A stretch of DNA of 33,429 bases from positions 6,595-40,023 of the forward strand of contig PKVZ01000046.1 of assembly GCA_003131635.1 (NCBI GenBank), read 5' to 3'. Positions 24,992 through 33,141 of the stretch are shown in pieces (position 1 is the stretch's first letter; the number at the start of each line of letters is the position of its first letter). A program made the position numbers and the translations under genes. This DNA is from Acidobacteriaceae bacterium (GTDB taxonomy: Bacteria > Acidobacteriota > Terriglobia > Terriglobales > Acidobacteriaceae). The notes under the pieces were generated by a model. It did no database searches and had not been told where the DNA came from. It was given only the letters and a program-made list of their open reading frames with translations.

Positions 24992-27658
24992 ATGTATGGC
25001 TACGAACATAAGCGCACGGAAGCGCAGTTCGAAGTCACCTGGAATGAACTGCAGCAGGGTCTGCCGGCAGCCGGAGAAAGCGGCTTTCTGCTGGGCGTTT
25101 CGGATAACAAATTACTCCTGGATGGAGTTCCGCTGGAGACTGGCCAGACGGAACGCAGCTTCGGGCAACTGTTATCCACGGCCGGGTTGGCCAGCCTGCA
25201 CTTTTCCAAGGACGTTACTATCGAAGACTTCACCCGCCTGGTGCGCGCGTTTACGATCGCCGGCTCCAAGGCCCAGGACGTATCCAAGCAAATCAAAGAA
25301 GCTCTGAGCAATGCGGGCAAGCAGAGCACCATCAAAATTAATGAAGTGAAATTTGTGGCGGCCGATCCGTTGACCGGCGACATCAGTGTGGCGGCACAGA
25401 TTGCGGCGCAAACTCTAGGACCGGAATTCAAGCAATGGTTGAACGATCCGCAGAAGTTGCTGCAGTTGATTGCAGCGGCGGAGGGCGCGAATGCAGCGGG
25501 CGGAGGCACTGGCCAAGGCGCCGGGGCAGCAGTTCCGTTCGGAAGCGTTCCGAATGTTCCCGGCCATTGGGTTGCAGGGCCAGCAACCGGAACCGAGGCC
25601 GGGACCGGCAGCGGCACGGCCACGGGAACGGGCACGGCTCCAGCCTGGGAAGGTGGAGTAGTTCCGCTGCAAGAAGCGGAAGTGGTGCAGGCCATCCGGC
25701 TGCTGACTCGATTCGGGCAAGTGCAAGACGATCCGAGCGCGCGTCCGGAAGACTTGCAGAAGGAATTAGTTCAGACCGATCCCAACCTGCGGCTGAACTT
25801 GCAGCAGCTGCTGGGAAGTTTGGCGGCCAAAGCTACCAGCGAGCAGGAGGATACCCCGCTGCTGATGAAGGCAGCCGAGCACATGGCGATCCGTTTCGCC
25901 TTGGAACGCTATTCGAAGGGTGAAGTCAAGGTCAACGCTGTGCACCAGATGATGGAGCACATGAGCCGGCAGATGGACTCGCTCCGCCAGATTCTGAAGC
26001 TGCAAGAAGAAAAAATGAACAAGGCCGGGATCCTGGTGGAGTCGCATGCCGACATCCTGGACCGGATGTTCTGGGCGGAGGTGCCGGAGTCTGGAAAGAA
26101 AACGGTACTGCTCTCCCATGAAGCCCCCTGTGTGCCGCCGCGCAACTTGCGGCAGTTTGTAGAAGTGCTGCTCGATCGCGACGACAAGCAAATGGCGGCG
26201 GAAATTCTCAACAACTACTCTGCCTGCCTGAGCACCAGGGAGGTCGATCCGCGCCGCAAGGTTGCCATTGGATTGAGCCAACTGGCGGATCTGTACTCCA
26301 GGCTGGGCGGTGAAGCGATGGGTGGGGCTATCCGCAAAGTAACCGAGCAGTTGTGTATAGAAAAAGATAACGAGTTGCAAAGCTTGCTGAGCGCGGCATT
26401 CGTGCGGCTGAGCCAGGAGGCCAGCGAAGCCCGGAACTATCAGGCGGTGAATGCGGTCTGTGCCGGGATGGAGATGTTGCTGCAACAGCGTCCCGTCATG
26501 GTGAATGATCTGCGGCCGCGAGTCGGCGTCGAAAATCGCATTCCGGAGTTTATCGAAGAAGCGTTGCGTTGCGATCCAATTCCAGCGGACCTGCTGGTGG
26601 TGTTGCGCCGGACTTGCCAATCAGGGGCCGAACACTTGGCCGACCGTTTCTTCCGCTGCATGCGGCGGGACGAATGCGATCGCATGGTCGAACTGGTTAA
26701 AGAGATGGGATCTCCGGCTCTGACGCAACTGCGGGAGATTCTGCGGACTGGGCAGCCTCGCCAGGCGTCAGCCGTAGTGGGGCTCTTGAGCCGGTTGGAC
26801 GTGGGCACTTTGTTGGAGTTGCTGCCGGCGCGCCTGCCGGAATGGAACCGCTTCTATCACGACATTGTGGTGCGGCAGATCGCGTATGGTGCGGCGCTGG
26901 ACCGGGGCCGCACGTTGCTCGAGTTAGCGGAAGTCCTGGATTCGGTGGTGCTGCCTGAAGCGGTAGATGAAATTGGGATGAGTGGCGACCTAAGCGCAGC
27001 GCCCCCACTGCTCGCGATGGCCAAACCCGGCGAATCCGCTTCTCGCTCACCCTTCGTTCAACTAAAGGCCATCGAATCTCTCGGCAGATTGAAAGATGCC
27101 GAAGCAGTAACGCTGCTGCGCGAGATTGTCGAAACCAAGAAAACATTTGGATGGGTTCATCATCGCGAGCTGAGAATTGCGGCAGCTCAGTCTTTATCCA
27201 AAACCGATCCGCGCTACAGCGCTCAGATTTTATCCGACAGCGGCATCGAGCCGGCGGAGCTTGCGATCGCGCCTCTGGATACGGCTCCGGCATGTCCATG
27301 GGTGCGCCAACGGCGCTACGAGCGGATGGTCCTGTCGCGCACGGTCGCCGCAACCATCGGAAGTTCATGGGGAAAATCAAGAATTCTGATCCGCGAGTTG
27401 AGCCTGGGTGGCGGAATGGGCACGAAAGAAGATAACTTGCGCATCGGCAGCGAGGCCGACCTGGAAATCTCTCTGGGCATGCGCTCGAAAATTCGGGCTC
27501 ATGTTTTGCTGCGCCGCGCGCGCGTGAACGAAGTAGGATTCGAAATTGTGAGTACCGATCTGGAAAGCCGCTACCGATTACGCCGCCTGCTGGTGGATGC
27601 GCTGAGCCGTGCCCCACAAAAGAAGGATCTGGATTGGGGCGGGGACCGGAAAGTGTAG
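24992..27658 (+). CDS. Large helical-repeat (HEAT-like) protein with C-terminal PilZ-like domain
   Basis: This encodes 888 residues from ATG 24992, the first conventional start in frame. Coding character continues upstream to a stop at 24884 (TNASTFHANRAASARA, then FVHSLNILIKYARMYGYEH). The only good Shine-Dalgarno sequence (AGGAG, 24891-24895) sits six bases before ATC 24902, so the true protein may be 30 residues longer. An N-terminal globular region (1-155) is followed by a Gly/Ala/Thr linker (about 168-215), then long alpha-helical HEAT-like repeats (225-755, including VQLKAIESLGRLKDAEAVTLL). The C-terminal segment has RRYER (an RxxxR motif) and ELSLGG, close to the PilZ (D/N)xSxxG, so it may bind cyclic di-GMP with Glu for Asp. 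Location is cytoplasmic with no membrane helix. A strong terminator follows. Confidence 0.75.
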   Translation: MYGYEHKRTEAQFEVTWNELQQGLPAAGESGFLLGVSDNKLLLDGVPLETGQTERSFGQLLSTAGLASLHFSKDVTIEDFTRLVRAFTIAGSKAQDVSKQIKEALSNAGKQSTIKINEVKFVAADPLTGDISVAAQIAAQTLGPEFKQWLNDPQKLLQLIAAAEGANAAGGGTGQGAGAAVPFGSVPNVPGHWVAGPATGTEAGTGSGTATGTGTAPAWEGGVVPLQEAEVVQAIRLLTRFGQVQDDPSARPEDLQKELVQTDPNLRLNLQQLLGSLAAKATSEQEDTPLLMKAAEHMAIRFALERYSKGEVKVNAVHQMMEHMSRQMDSLRQILKLQEEKMNKAGILVESHADILDRMFWAEVPESGKKTVLLSHEAPCVPPRNLRQFVEVLLDRDDKQMAAEILNNYSACLSTREVDPRRKVAIGLSQLADLYSRLGGEAMGGAIRKVTEQLCIEKDNELQSLLSAAFVRLSQEASEARNYQAVNAVCAGMEMLLQQRPVMVNDLRPRVGVENRIPEFIEEALRCDPIPADLLVVLRRTCQSGAEHLADRFFRCMRRDECDRMVELVKEMGSPALTQLREILRTGQPRQASAVVGLLSRLDVGTLLELLPARLPEWNRFYHDIVVRQIAYGAALDRGRTLLELAEVLDSVVLPEAVDEIGMSGDLSAAPPLLAMAKPGESASRSPFVQLKAIESLGRLKDAEAVTLLREIVETKKTFGWVHHRELRIAAAQSLSKTDPRYSAQILSDSGIEPAELAIAPLDTAPACPWVRQRRYERMVLSRTVAATIGSSWGKSRILIRELSLGGGMGTKEDNLRIGSEADLEISLGMRSKIRAHVLLRRARVNEVGFEIVSTDLESRYRLRRLLVDALSRAPQKKDLDWGGDRKV

Positions 27659-27705
27659 CCAGATGGGATTCTAAAATTTCCGATGAGAACGACGAGAATA
27701 AAAGA

Positions 27706-27738
27706 GCCTCTGCTCGCTGGTTTGAGCAGAGGCTTTTT
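27706..27738 (+). terminator. Strong intrinsic terminator between convergent operons
   Basis: GCCTCTGCTC (27706-27715) and GAGCAGAGGC (27724-27733) form a perfect 10-bp stem with an eight-base loop, followed by TTTTT (27734-27738). On the opposite strand the stem is followed by CTCTTTTATT. It therefore probably works in both directions, ending the PilZ-like gene on one side and the atp/nuo operon after atpE on the other. Confidence 0.9.
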
Positions 27739-27765
27739 ACTTCCCAGAGCGTGTGCTCGAGATGC

Positions 27766-28068
27766 CTACTTGACCTTTACAAAGATAATCACCAAGGTGT
27801 AGAGAGCGAGCGACTCGATTAGGGCCAAGCCCAGAATCAAAGCGAGCTGAATACCAGGACGAGCCGCTGGATTGCGGGCCAGACTCTCGGCGGCCGAGGC
27901 GGTCGCCTTACCCTGCGCCAAGGCACAGATGCCGGAAGCAAACGCCATGGAAAATCCGGCAGCGATCGCAACCCAATTGACTCCGCCCTCGCCCCCACCC
28001 TGCGCGAAGGCGGGTACAGCGAACGAAAGTACAGACAGTACCATAAACAATTTGCTTAGCTTACTCAT
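27766..28068 (-). CDS. atpE: ATP synthase F0 subunit c with N-terminal signal-like extension
   Basis: This encodes 100 residues from ATG 28068 with AGGAG eight bases upstream. Residues 1-22 (MSKLSKLFMVLSVLSFAVPAFA) look like a cleavable signal peptide, absent from most c subunits. The remaining 78 residues are the usual two-helix hairpin: helix 1 about 31-53, the polar loop ESLARNP (61-67), helix 2 about 72-97. The ion-binding carboxylate is Glu85 (ALIESLALY). Gln52, Ser86 and Tyr90 occupy the places of Gln32, Ser66 and Tyr70 in the sodium-binding Ilyobacter ring (Gln-to-Glu spacing 33 in both), but Thr67 is replaced by Leu87. Coupling ion is therefore undecided. It is the last gene of the operon, before the terminator. 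Confidence 0.95.
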   Translation of the reverse strand: MSKLSKLFMVLSVLSFAVPAFAQGGGEGGVNWVAIAAGFSMAFASGICALAQGKATASAAESLARNPAARPGIQLALILGLALIESLALYTLVIIFVKVK

Positions 28069-28158
28069 TGTGTTTCTCCTCGTATGAAATACCGCCAGTG
28101 GGTGGTTGACGTCATCCCGTGCAGACGCCCTCACGCTGAACGGCTCAAAATCAGTGAC

Positions 28159-28222
28159 CAGTTGCCGGTTGCCAGTTCCCAGTAGAACCAGCTCTTCGCT
28201 GGCCACTGGCAACTGACAACTG
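28159..28222. repeat. Fold-back repeat between atpB and atpE
   Basis: The 24-base arms 28159-28182 and 28199-28222 are complementary at 20 positions, with a 16-base loop. Each arm contains iterated GTTGCCAG-type units. In the transcript it lies between the atpB stop and the atpE ribosome binding site. It could protect the downstream or upstream message or adjust the high c-subunit dosage, but this is inference. Confidence 0.7.
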
Positions 28223-28226
28223 CCCC

Positions 28227-28958
28227 TTAGTGCTCTTCCGAAACCGCGCCCTGCAGATAAACCGTGGTCAGCAGAACGAAAATGTAGGTCTGCAGCAGCG
28301 ACACTCCTATATGCAGTCCCAGAAACGGTATGGGAAAACCGATCGGGACCAGCGAAAAGAAAACCAACGTGACCATATCGCCCGCGAACATGTTGGCGAA
28401 AAGACGGATGGTGAGTGAAAGCACTCGCGCCAGGTGGCTCACAATTTCGATGGGAAGCATCAGCGGCGCCAAAGCCGGCATGGGCCCCAGGAAGTGCTTC
28501 AGGTAGCCGATTCCGCCGTGCTTAAATCCTTGACTCTGGTAGTAGATGAAGGCACAAATAGCGCAGCCCAGCGGAACGATGGGCACGGCGGTCGGAGACT
28601 CAAAGCCCGGAACGATGCCGATCAGATTGCAGAACAGAATGAAGAGAGCCAGTACTGCCAGGAACGCTGTGTAGCCCTCGCTGTGATGCCCGATGATCTC
28701 TTCGCTCTGGCCCTGAATGAATCCCTCGACGCCCTCGAAGGCGTGCTGCAACGCACCGGGACGATCGACCGAAAGGCGTGAGCGGAGCAGAAGGAACAGA
28801 ACCAGAAGGAACGCGAAGACAAGAACCTCCATCGAGAACGAGTTCGAAATGGGAGCCGCAGGATATTTGGGCTCGATGTGCAATGTCCGCAGCAATGACG
28901 TAGCCGGGGCCGCGAAAAGGTGGTTTAGTATCTCGGTGAACCAAAGTTGTTCAGGCAT
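28227..28958 (-). CDS. atpB: ATP synthase F0 subunit a
   Basis: This encodes 243 residues from ATG 28958, with no clear Shine-Dalgarno sequence. It has five to six membrane helices. The essential arginine is Arg185 in LSLTIRLFANMFAGD, the universal signature facing the c-ring. The last helix contains LLQTYIFVLLTTVYLQGA with Gln223. The subunit forms the two ion half-channels. It lies between atpI and atpE in the F0 part of the operon. Subunit b and the F1 genes are not in this window, so they must lie elsewhere, an arrangement known from Acidobacteriota. Confidence 0.96.
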   Translation of the reverse strand: MPEQLWFTEILNHLFAAPATSLLRTLHIEPKYPAAPISNSFSMEVLVFAFLLVLFLLLRSRLSVDRPGALQHAFEGVEGFIQGQSEEIIGHHSEGYTAFLAVLALFILFCNLIGIVPGFESPTAVPIVPLGCAICAFIYYQSQGFKHGGIGYLKHFLGPMPALAPLMLPIEIVSHLARVLSLTIRLFANMFAGDMVTLVFFSLVPIGFPIPFLGLHIGVSLLQTYIFVLLTTVYLQGAVSEEH

Positions 28959-29021
28959 AAAGAAGCTTTTGGCTGTCGGCTTTCAGCTCTCGCCTTGGCC
29001 GTGGCTGCGCCGGCTCTACCG

Positions 29022-29468
29022 CTAAACCCCGCGCGCCAGCGCTGCGTACAATTCATAAACCGCTTCGCAGGCGATGGCCGCAACGGGCAAAAATAAGCCC
29101 GCAAGAAGCCCATTCAGGCTCGCGGGTGAAACAGTCAATATAACATAGGCGCCGACGGCCATCAAAACATAACGAACCAGAAATCGAAATACAATTCCCT
29201 GTCCCGATTGCGACGTTGCGGTTCCGGTTGCGCGATCGACAAACCCAGCGATCACGCGCTTCAGCCAGTAAAAGTTAACGTAGGCAATGCCACAGCCGAA
29301 GACGAAGCCCAGGGCAGTACGCAGGCCGAACTTCCACCATGCAGCTGCAGCCAGCAACGGCGAAAGCACGGCCATAAAATGGCCGATGCGGTGAAGCGCG
29401 CCGGAATAGAAGTGTTCAGCCGCAGCGGCCTGTGCAAGGTCGATCTCGGTTGGGATCTGCTCAGTCAT
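29022..29468 (-). CDS. atpI: ATP synthase subunit I-like membrane protein
   Basis: This encodes 148 residues from ATG 29468 with four hydrophobic helices (about 30-47, 50-67, 94-112 and 117-142). Size, topology and position directly upstream of atpB match the ATP-synthase I (AtpI) family, which helps assemble the c-ring or handles Mg2+. Sequence conservation in this family is low, so the call relies partly on context. The 96-base gap upstream contains nothing recognised. Confidence 0.75.
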   Translation of the reverse strand: MTEQIPTEIDLAQAAAAEHFYSGALHRIGHFMAVLSPLLAAAAWWKFGLRTALGFVFGCGIAYVNFYWLKRVIAGFVDRATGTATSQSGQGIVFRFLVRYVLMAVGAYVILTVSPASLNGLLAGLFLPVAAIACEAVYELYAALARGV

Positions 29469-29564
29469 CGACGATGCTCAATCCCCATTGTCCTTGGGTA
29501 TGTCCTTAACTATCGTAAGCGAAGGCGGTGGGTGCGGACTGGAATTTCAATCCACGATGGCGAA

Positions 29565-29810
29565 TTATTTCGCGTCGCGCAGAAAAGTGCGGATCAGTTC
29601 GACGAAACCCGCGACTATGCCCAGAAGGATGCCGGCCAGATAAAGCCACGTCGTATGCAGCCAGCGGTCGAGTGCGGTGCCGATCAGCCATCCCACGACG
29701 AGCGCTGCCGGCAGGATAAATGCCAGTTGACTATAGCGGGCAGCCTGAACCCAGAAACTCTCTTTCCGCCCGGAGTTCTCGCGGTCGGGGGTTGGGTCGG
29801 GAGCAGGCAT
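29565..29810 (-). CDS. atpZ: AtpZ/AtpI-family F0F1 ATPase accessory subunit
   Basis: This encodes 81 residues from ATG 29810, 15 bases after the nuoN stop. After a polar N-terminus come two membrane helices with the family pattern ARYSQLAFILPAALVVGWLIG, a short loop and LYLAGILLGIVAGFVELIRT. AtpZ proteins form a small Mg2+/Ca2+-related complex with AtpI in the F0 region. No ribosome binding site is visible, and coupling to nuoN is likely. Confidence 0.85.
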   Translation of the reverse strand: MPAPDPTPDRENSGRKESFWVQAARYSQLAFILPAALVVGWLIGTALDRWLHTTWLYLAGILLGIVAGFVELIRTFLRDAK

Positions 29811-29825
29811 AGGTATATCTGTGGA

Positions 29826-31385
29826 CTAGCGCATGAGCCTCGCGACCGGAGAAGTCTGAATAATCAACGACCAATTGACGAGGTTGATGAATCTGTCGGG
29901 CATGATTCCGATGAACAGCGTCGCGAATGCCGTGATGGCGAGTGCGGCGCGCATCGTCCAGCTTACCGGCAACAACCCTCGCTCCTCCGGCTGGCCCATA
30001 AACATGGCATTGGCCATCTTCAAGTAATAGTAGAGGCCGAACACGGAATAGAGCACGCCCAGCGATGCCAGCGCGTAGTGCCCGGTTTCGATAAGGCTGA
30101 GAAAGATGAAGTACTTGCCCCAGAAGCCCGCGAGCGGCGGAATCCCGGCAAGTGAGAGCAGGAAGATCAGCATGAGCACGGCTTCTACGGGAGCGCGCGA
30201 ATAGAGGCCGTTAAGATCGTCGAGTTCGTCGCCGATCACGTTGCGATGGCGCAACGATGTGAGCACGCCGAACGCACCCAGGTTCATGAAGGTATAGACC
30301 AGCAGATAGATCAGAATGCCCTTGATGCCATCCGGGCTGAGTTGGGTTGGAGTGCCGGCAATCAATCCCAGCAGCATATAACCGACGTGCGCGATGGACG
30401 AGTAGGCCAGCAGGCGCTTGGTGTTCGTTTGCGTCAGAGCGGCAAAGTTCGCGCCCGTCATGGTCGCGATGGAAACGAAGACGAACAAGGGAACGTAGAC
30501 GGGACGCATCGCCGCCAGGCCCAGCACCGCGTTGGGAAAAGTCGGATAGGTGGCGCCCATAATCCGCAGCAACATCGCCCATCCTGCGGCCTTGACGGCG
30601 ACAGACATGAATCCCGTGATGCAGGTCGGTGCGCCTTCGTAAGCATCCGGCGCCCACTGGTGAAAAGGAACGGCAGCAATCTTGAACAGCAAACCTGTAA
30701 CCGTGGTCAGCAAGGCAACGATCGCTACCGGATTGTGAGGATCCTTTGCATAAATCGAAGCTAGCCCGCGGCCAATGTCGATCAGGCTCGTGCTGCCGGT
30801 GAGTCCATAAAGCAGTGATAAGCCATAGGCAAAAATCCCGGAGGAAAACGCTCCCAGTAACAGATACTTCAGCGCCGCTTCGTTCGACCGGCGGTCGCGG
30901 CGCAGGAAGCCCACGAGCACATAAGTGGAAATCGCCATCAGCTCGAGGCCAATGAAGATGAGCACAATATCGATACCCGCGGCCATGCACATCATGCCCA
31001 CCACGGATAGCAACATCAGGGCATAGTATTCGCCGTGGTTTTCATGCTCGGTCTTCATGTAGCGCGCCGACATAAGAATGGAAATCGCCGTGGCCGCCAG
31101 GAATAAATAAAAGAAATAAATAGCGCAAGGATTCATCAGCATGGTGCCCATCATGCCGACCGCTCCCTTGGAGACCGACACGTTGGCATGCATCCATTGC
31201 TGAATCGTCCACACGCCCTTGGTGGCAAAGAGCACTCCCACAAAAGCCAGGAGCGCGTTGACCCATTTCTCCTCCGGGGGCAGCATCAGATCGATCAGAA
31301 GGATGCCCAGCGCAAACACCGCGAGCAGAGTCATGGGCAGCGCCATCAGGTAATCGCTGGCCGTGAATTGCGAGAGCACGCCCAC
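29826..31385 (-). CDS. nuoN: NADH-quinone oxidoreductase subunit N
   Basis: This encodes 519 residues from GTG 31385, sharing one base with the nuoM stop (TAGTG). It is an antiporter-like membrane subunit of complex I with about 14 helices. Conserved proton-path residues are visible: Glu148 in FIGLELMAIS, Lys235 in GLLFKIAAVPFHQWAPDAYE and Lys265 in SVAVKAAG; the 30-residue lysine spacing matches E. coli NuoN. Length is slightly longer than E. coli NuoN because of the N-terminus. It is followed by atpZ, an unusual junction joining the end of nuo to F0 genes. Confidence 0.96.
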   Translation of the reverse strand: MGVLSQFTASDYLMALPMTLLAVFALGILLIDLMLPPEEKWVNALLAFVGVLFATKGVWTIQQWMHANVSVSKGAVGMMGTMLMNPCAIYFFYLFLAATAISILMSARYMKTEHENHGEYYALMLLSVVGMMCMAAGIDIVLIFIGLELMAISTYVLVGFLRRDRRSNEAALKYLLLGAFSSGIFAYGLSLLYGLTGSTSLIDIGRGLASIYAKDPHNPVAIVALLTTVTGLLFKIAAVPFHQWAPDAYEGAPTCITGFMSVAVKAAGWAMLLRIMGATYPTFPNAVLGLAAMRPVYVPLFVFVSIATMTGANFAALTQTNTKRLLAYSSIAHVGYMLLGLIAGTPTQLSPDGIKGILIYLLVYTFMNLGAFGVLTSLRHRNVIGDELDDLNGLYSRAPVEAVLMLIFLLSLAGIPPLAGFWGKYFIFLSLIETGHYALASLGVLYSVFGLYYYLKMANAMFMGQPEERGLLPVSWTMRAALAITAFATLFIGIMPDRFINLVNWSLIIQTSPVARLMR

Positions 31386-33049
31386 TATTGCTTCCCTTTC
31401 GCCGGTTGCACTGCGGCCGGCGGATTGATCACGGCGGCCGTAGTCGCAACGGGGGCTGCGGTTATTTCATGCTCGACGGCGGCATTCACTGCGTCGCCAT
31501 CGTGCGGCGCACGCACGTTTTGCACGATCTGATTCACCGGCTGCTCAAGAATTTTGAAAAACGGTTTGGGATAGAGACCGATCCAGAAAGCCAAGATGAG
31601 AAGCGGCACGAACGTCAGAACCTCACGCCCCGTGAGATCATGTAGCTTTTCATTCTTCGGATTTGTAACCGTGCCAAAGAAAACGCGCTGATAGAGCCAC
31701 AACAGATACGCCGCGGCCAGAACCACTCCAGGCACGGCCCACGCGCCCCAGCGCCAGTTCTCCATGAATGTACCTTGCAGGATGGTGAACTCGCCGACGA
31801 AGCCATTGAGCAGCGGCAGTCCCATCGAAGAGAGAAACATAATCATGGTGATGGTGGCATAAACGGGCATCACGTTCGAGATACCGCCGTACTCGGCGAT
31901 CTCGCGCGTGTGGCGGCGCTCGTAAAGAATGCCGACAATCAAGAACAGCGCGCCGGTCGAGATGCCGTGATTGATCTGCTGCAGGACCGATCCGCTCAGG
32001 CCCGCGGAATTCAGTGCAAAAATGCCCAGCGTGCAGAAGCCGAGATGGCTGACCGAGGAGTACGCCACCAGTTTCTTCATGTCCTTCTGCATCAGCGAAA
32101 CCAGCGCGCCGTAGATGATCCCGATAATCGAAAGCGTAATCATCCAGCCGCGGACTGTCAGGTGGAGGAACGTGGCGGGATTCCACATTACGCCAGGGAA
32201 AAACGGCAGCGAAAAACGGATGAAGCCGTACGTCCCCATCTTCAGCAAAACGCCCGCCAGGATGACCGATCCGGCTGTGGGCGCCTCTACGTGTGCGTCG
32301 GGCAGCCAGGTATGGAAGGGGAACATTGGCACCTTGATCGCGAAGGCAAAGAAGAAAGCGAAAAACAGCAGCGTCGCGATGGTCGGCCCGTAAGCGGGAT
32401 CGGAATAAATCTTCGGAGCGGTTTCGTAGAGTGCCGTCAGGCTGAACGTGTAAACGCCGGTTAAGTGCTGGTGATGGAAATAGAGGAACAGGATGCCGAG
32501 CAGCATCAGCACGGAACCAGCGAGTGTGTAAAGAAAGAATTTTATTGCGGCGTAAAGCTTGCGCGGCCCACCCCAGATGCCGATCAGCAGATACATCGGA
32601 ACCAGCATGGCTTCCCAGAAAACGAAGAACAGGAAGAAATCCAGCGCCATGAAGACGCCGAGCATGCCGGTCTGCAGAATCAAGAACCAAACGTAGTATT
32701 CCTTCACGCGGACTTCGATGGCGGTCCACGACGACAGGATCGAGATCCAGCCCAGCAGCGTGGTGAGCATGATGAGCAGGAAGGAAATGCCGTCGATGCC
32801 GATCACGTAGCCCGCGCCGATGGAGGGAATCCAGTTGTTCGGTACGCCCTCGATAAACTTGAAGCGCTCGGGACTGTTGATCTGCGACCAGAACATGGGC
32901 ACCAGCGGCAGCGATATCAGGAAGCCGCCAAGCGCGAAAAAATTCGCAATCCAGCGGATGGCGTCCTTGTTCTCCTTGGGAACAAACAGGAGCACAAGCG
33001 CGCCGACCAGCGGCGTGAAGAGAATGATCGAGAGTATATGGTTTTGCAT
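31385..33049 (-). CDS. nuoM: NADH-quinone oxidoreductase subunit M
   Basis: This encodes 554 residues from ATG 33049, chosen because homology starts there (MQNHILSIILFTPLVGAL); the longer frame upstream reads through the fold-back repeat and nuoL. It is the second antiporter-like subunit. Key residues are Glu146 in FFVFWEAMLVPMY, Lys239 in FAIKVPMFPFHTWLPDAH and Lys270 in GVLLKMGTYG; the 31-residue lysine spacing matches E. coli. The last 45 residues are an Ala/Pro/Val-rich tail (ATTAAVINPPAAVQPAKGKQ) beyond the usual end, probably disordered. Confidence 0.96.
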   Translation of the reverse strand: MQNHILSIILFTPLVGALVLLFVPKENKDAIRWIANFFALGGFLISLPLVPMFWSQINSPERFKFIEGVPNNWIPSIGAGYVIGIDGISFLLIMLTTLLGWISILSSWTAIEVRVKEYYVWFLILQTGMLGVFMALDFFLFFVFWEAMLVPMYLLIGIWGGPRKLYAAIKFFLYTLAGSVLMLLGILFLYFHHQHLTGVYTFSLTALYETAPKIYSDPAYGPTIATLLFFAFFFAFAIKVPMFPFHTWLPDAHVEAPTAGSVILAGVLLKMGTYGFIRFSLPFFPGVMWNPATFLHLTVRGWMITLSIIGIIYGALVSLMQKDMKKLVAYSSVSHLGFCTLGIFALNSAGLSGSVLQQINHGISTGALFLIVGILYERRHTREIAEYGGISNVMPVYATITMIMFLSSMGLPLLNGFVGEFTILQGTFMENWRWGAWAVPGVVLAAAYLLWLYQRVFFGTVTNPKNEKLHDLTGREVLTFVPLLILAFWIGLYPKPFFKILEQPVNQIVQNVRAPHDGDAVNAAVEHEITAAPVATTAAVINPPAAVQPAKGKQ

Positions 33050-33061
33050 GAAGTTCTCAGT

Positions 33062-33135
33062 GTAGCGCCGGCGTCTCGCCGGCTGCCGCGGACGACATCT
33101 TGCCTTCGCGACAGCCGCCGGGACGGCGGCGCTAC
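33062..33135. repeat. GC-rich fold-back repeat between nuoL and nuoM
   Basis: The left arm 33062-33085 and right arm 33112-33135 are near-complementary (GTAGCGCCGGCGTCTCGCC against its partner) with a 26-base loop. It fills most of the 92 bases between nuoL and nuoM, which are otherwise expected to be tightly packed. It resembles GTAGCGCCG-type palindromes dispersed in many soil bacteria; copy number is not testable here. Confidence 0.75.
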
Positions 33136-33141
33136 GAAACC

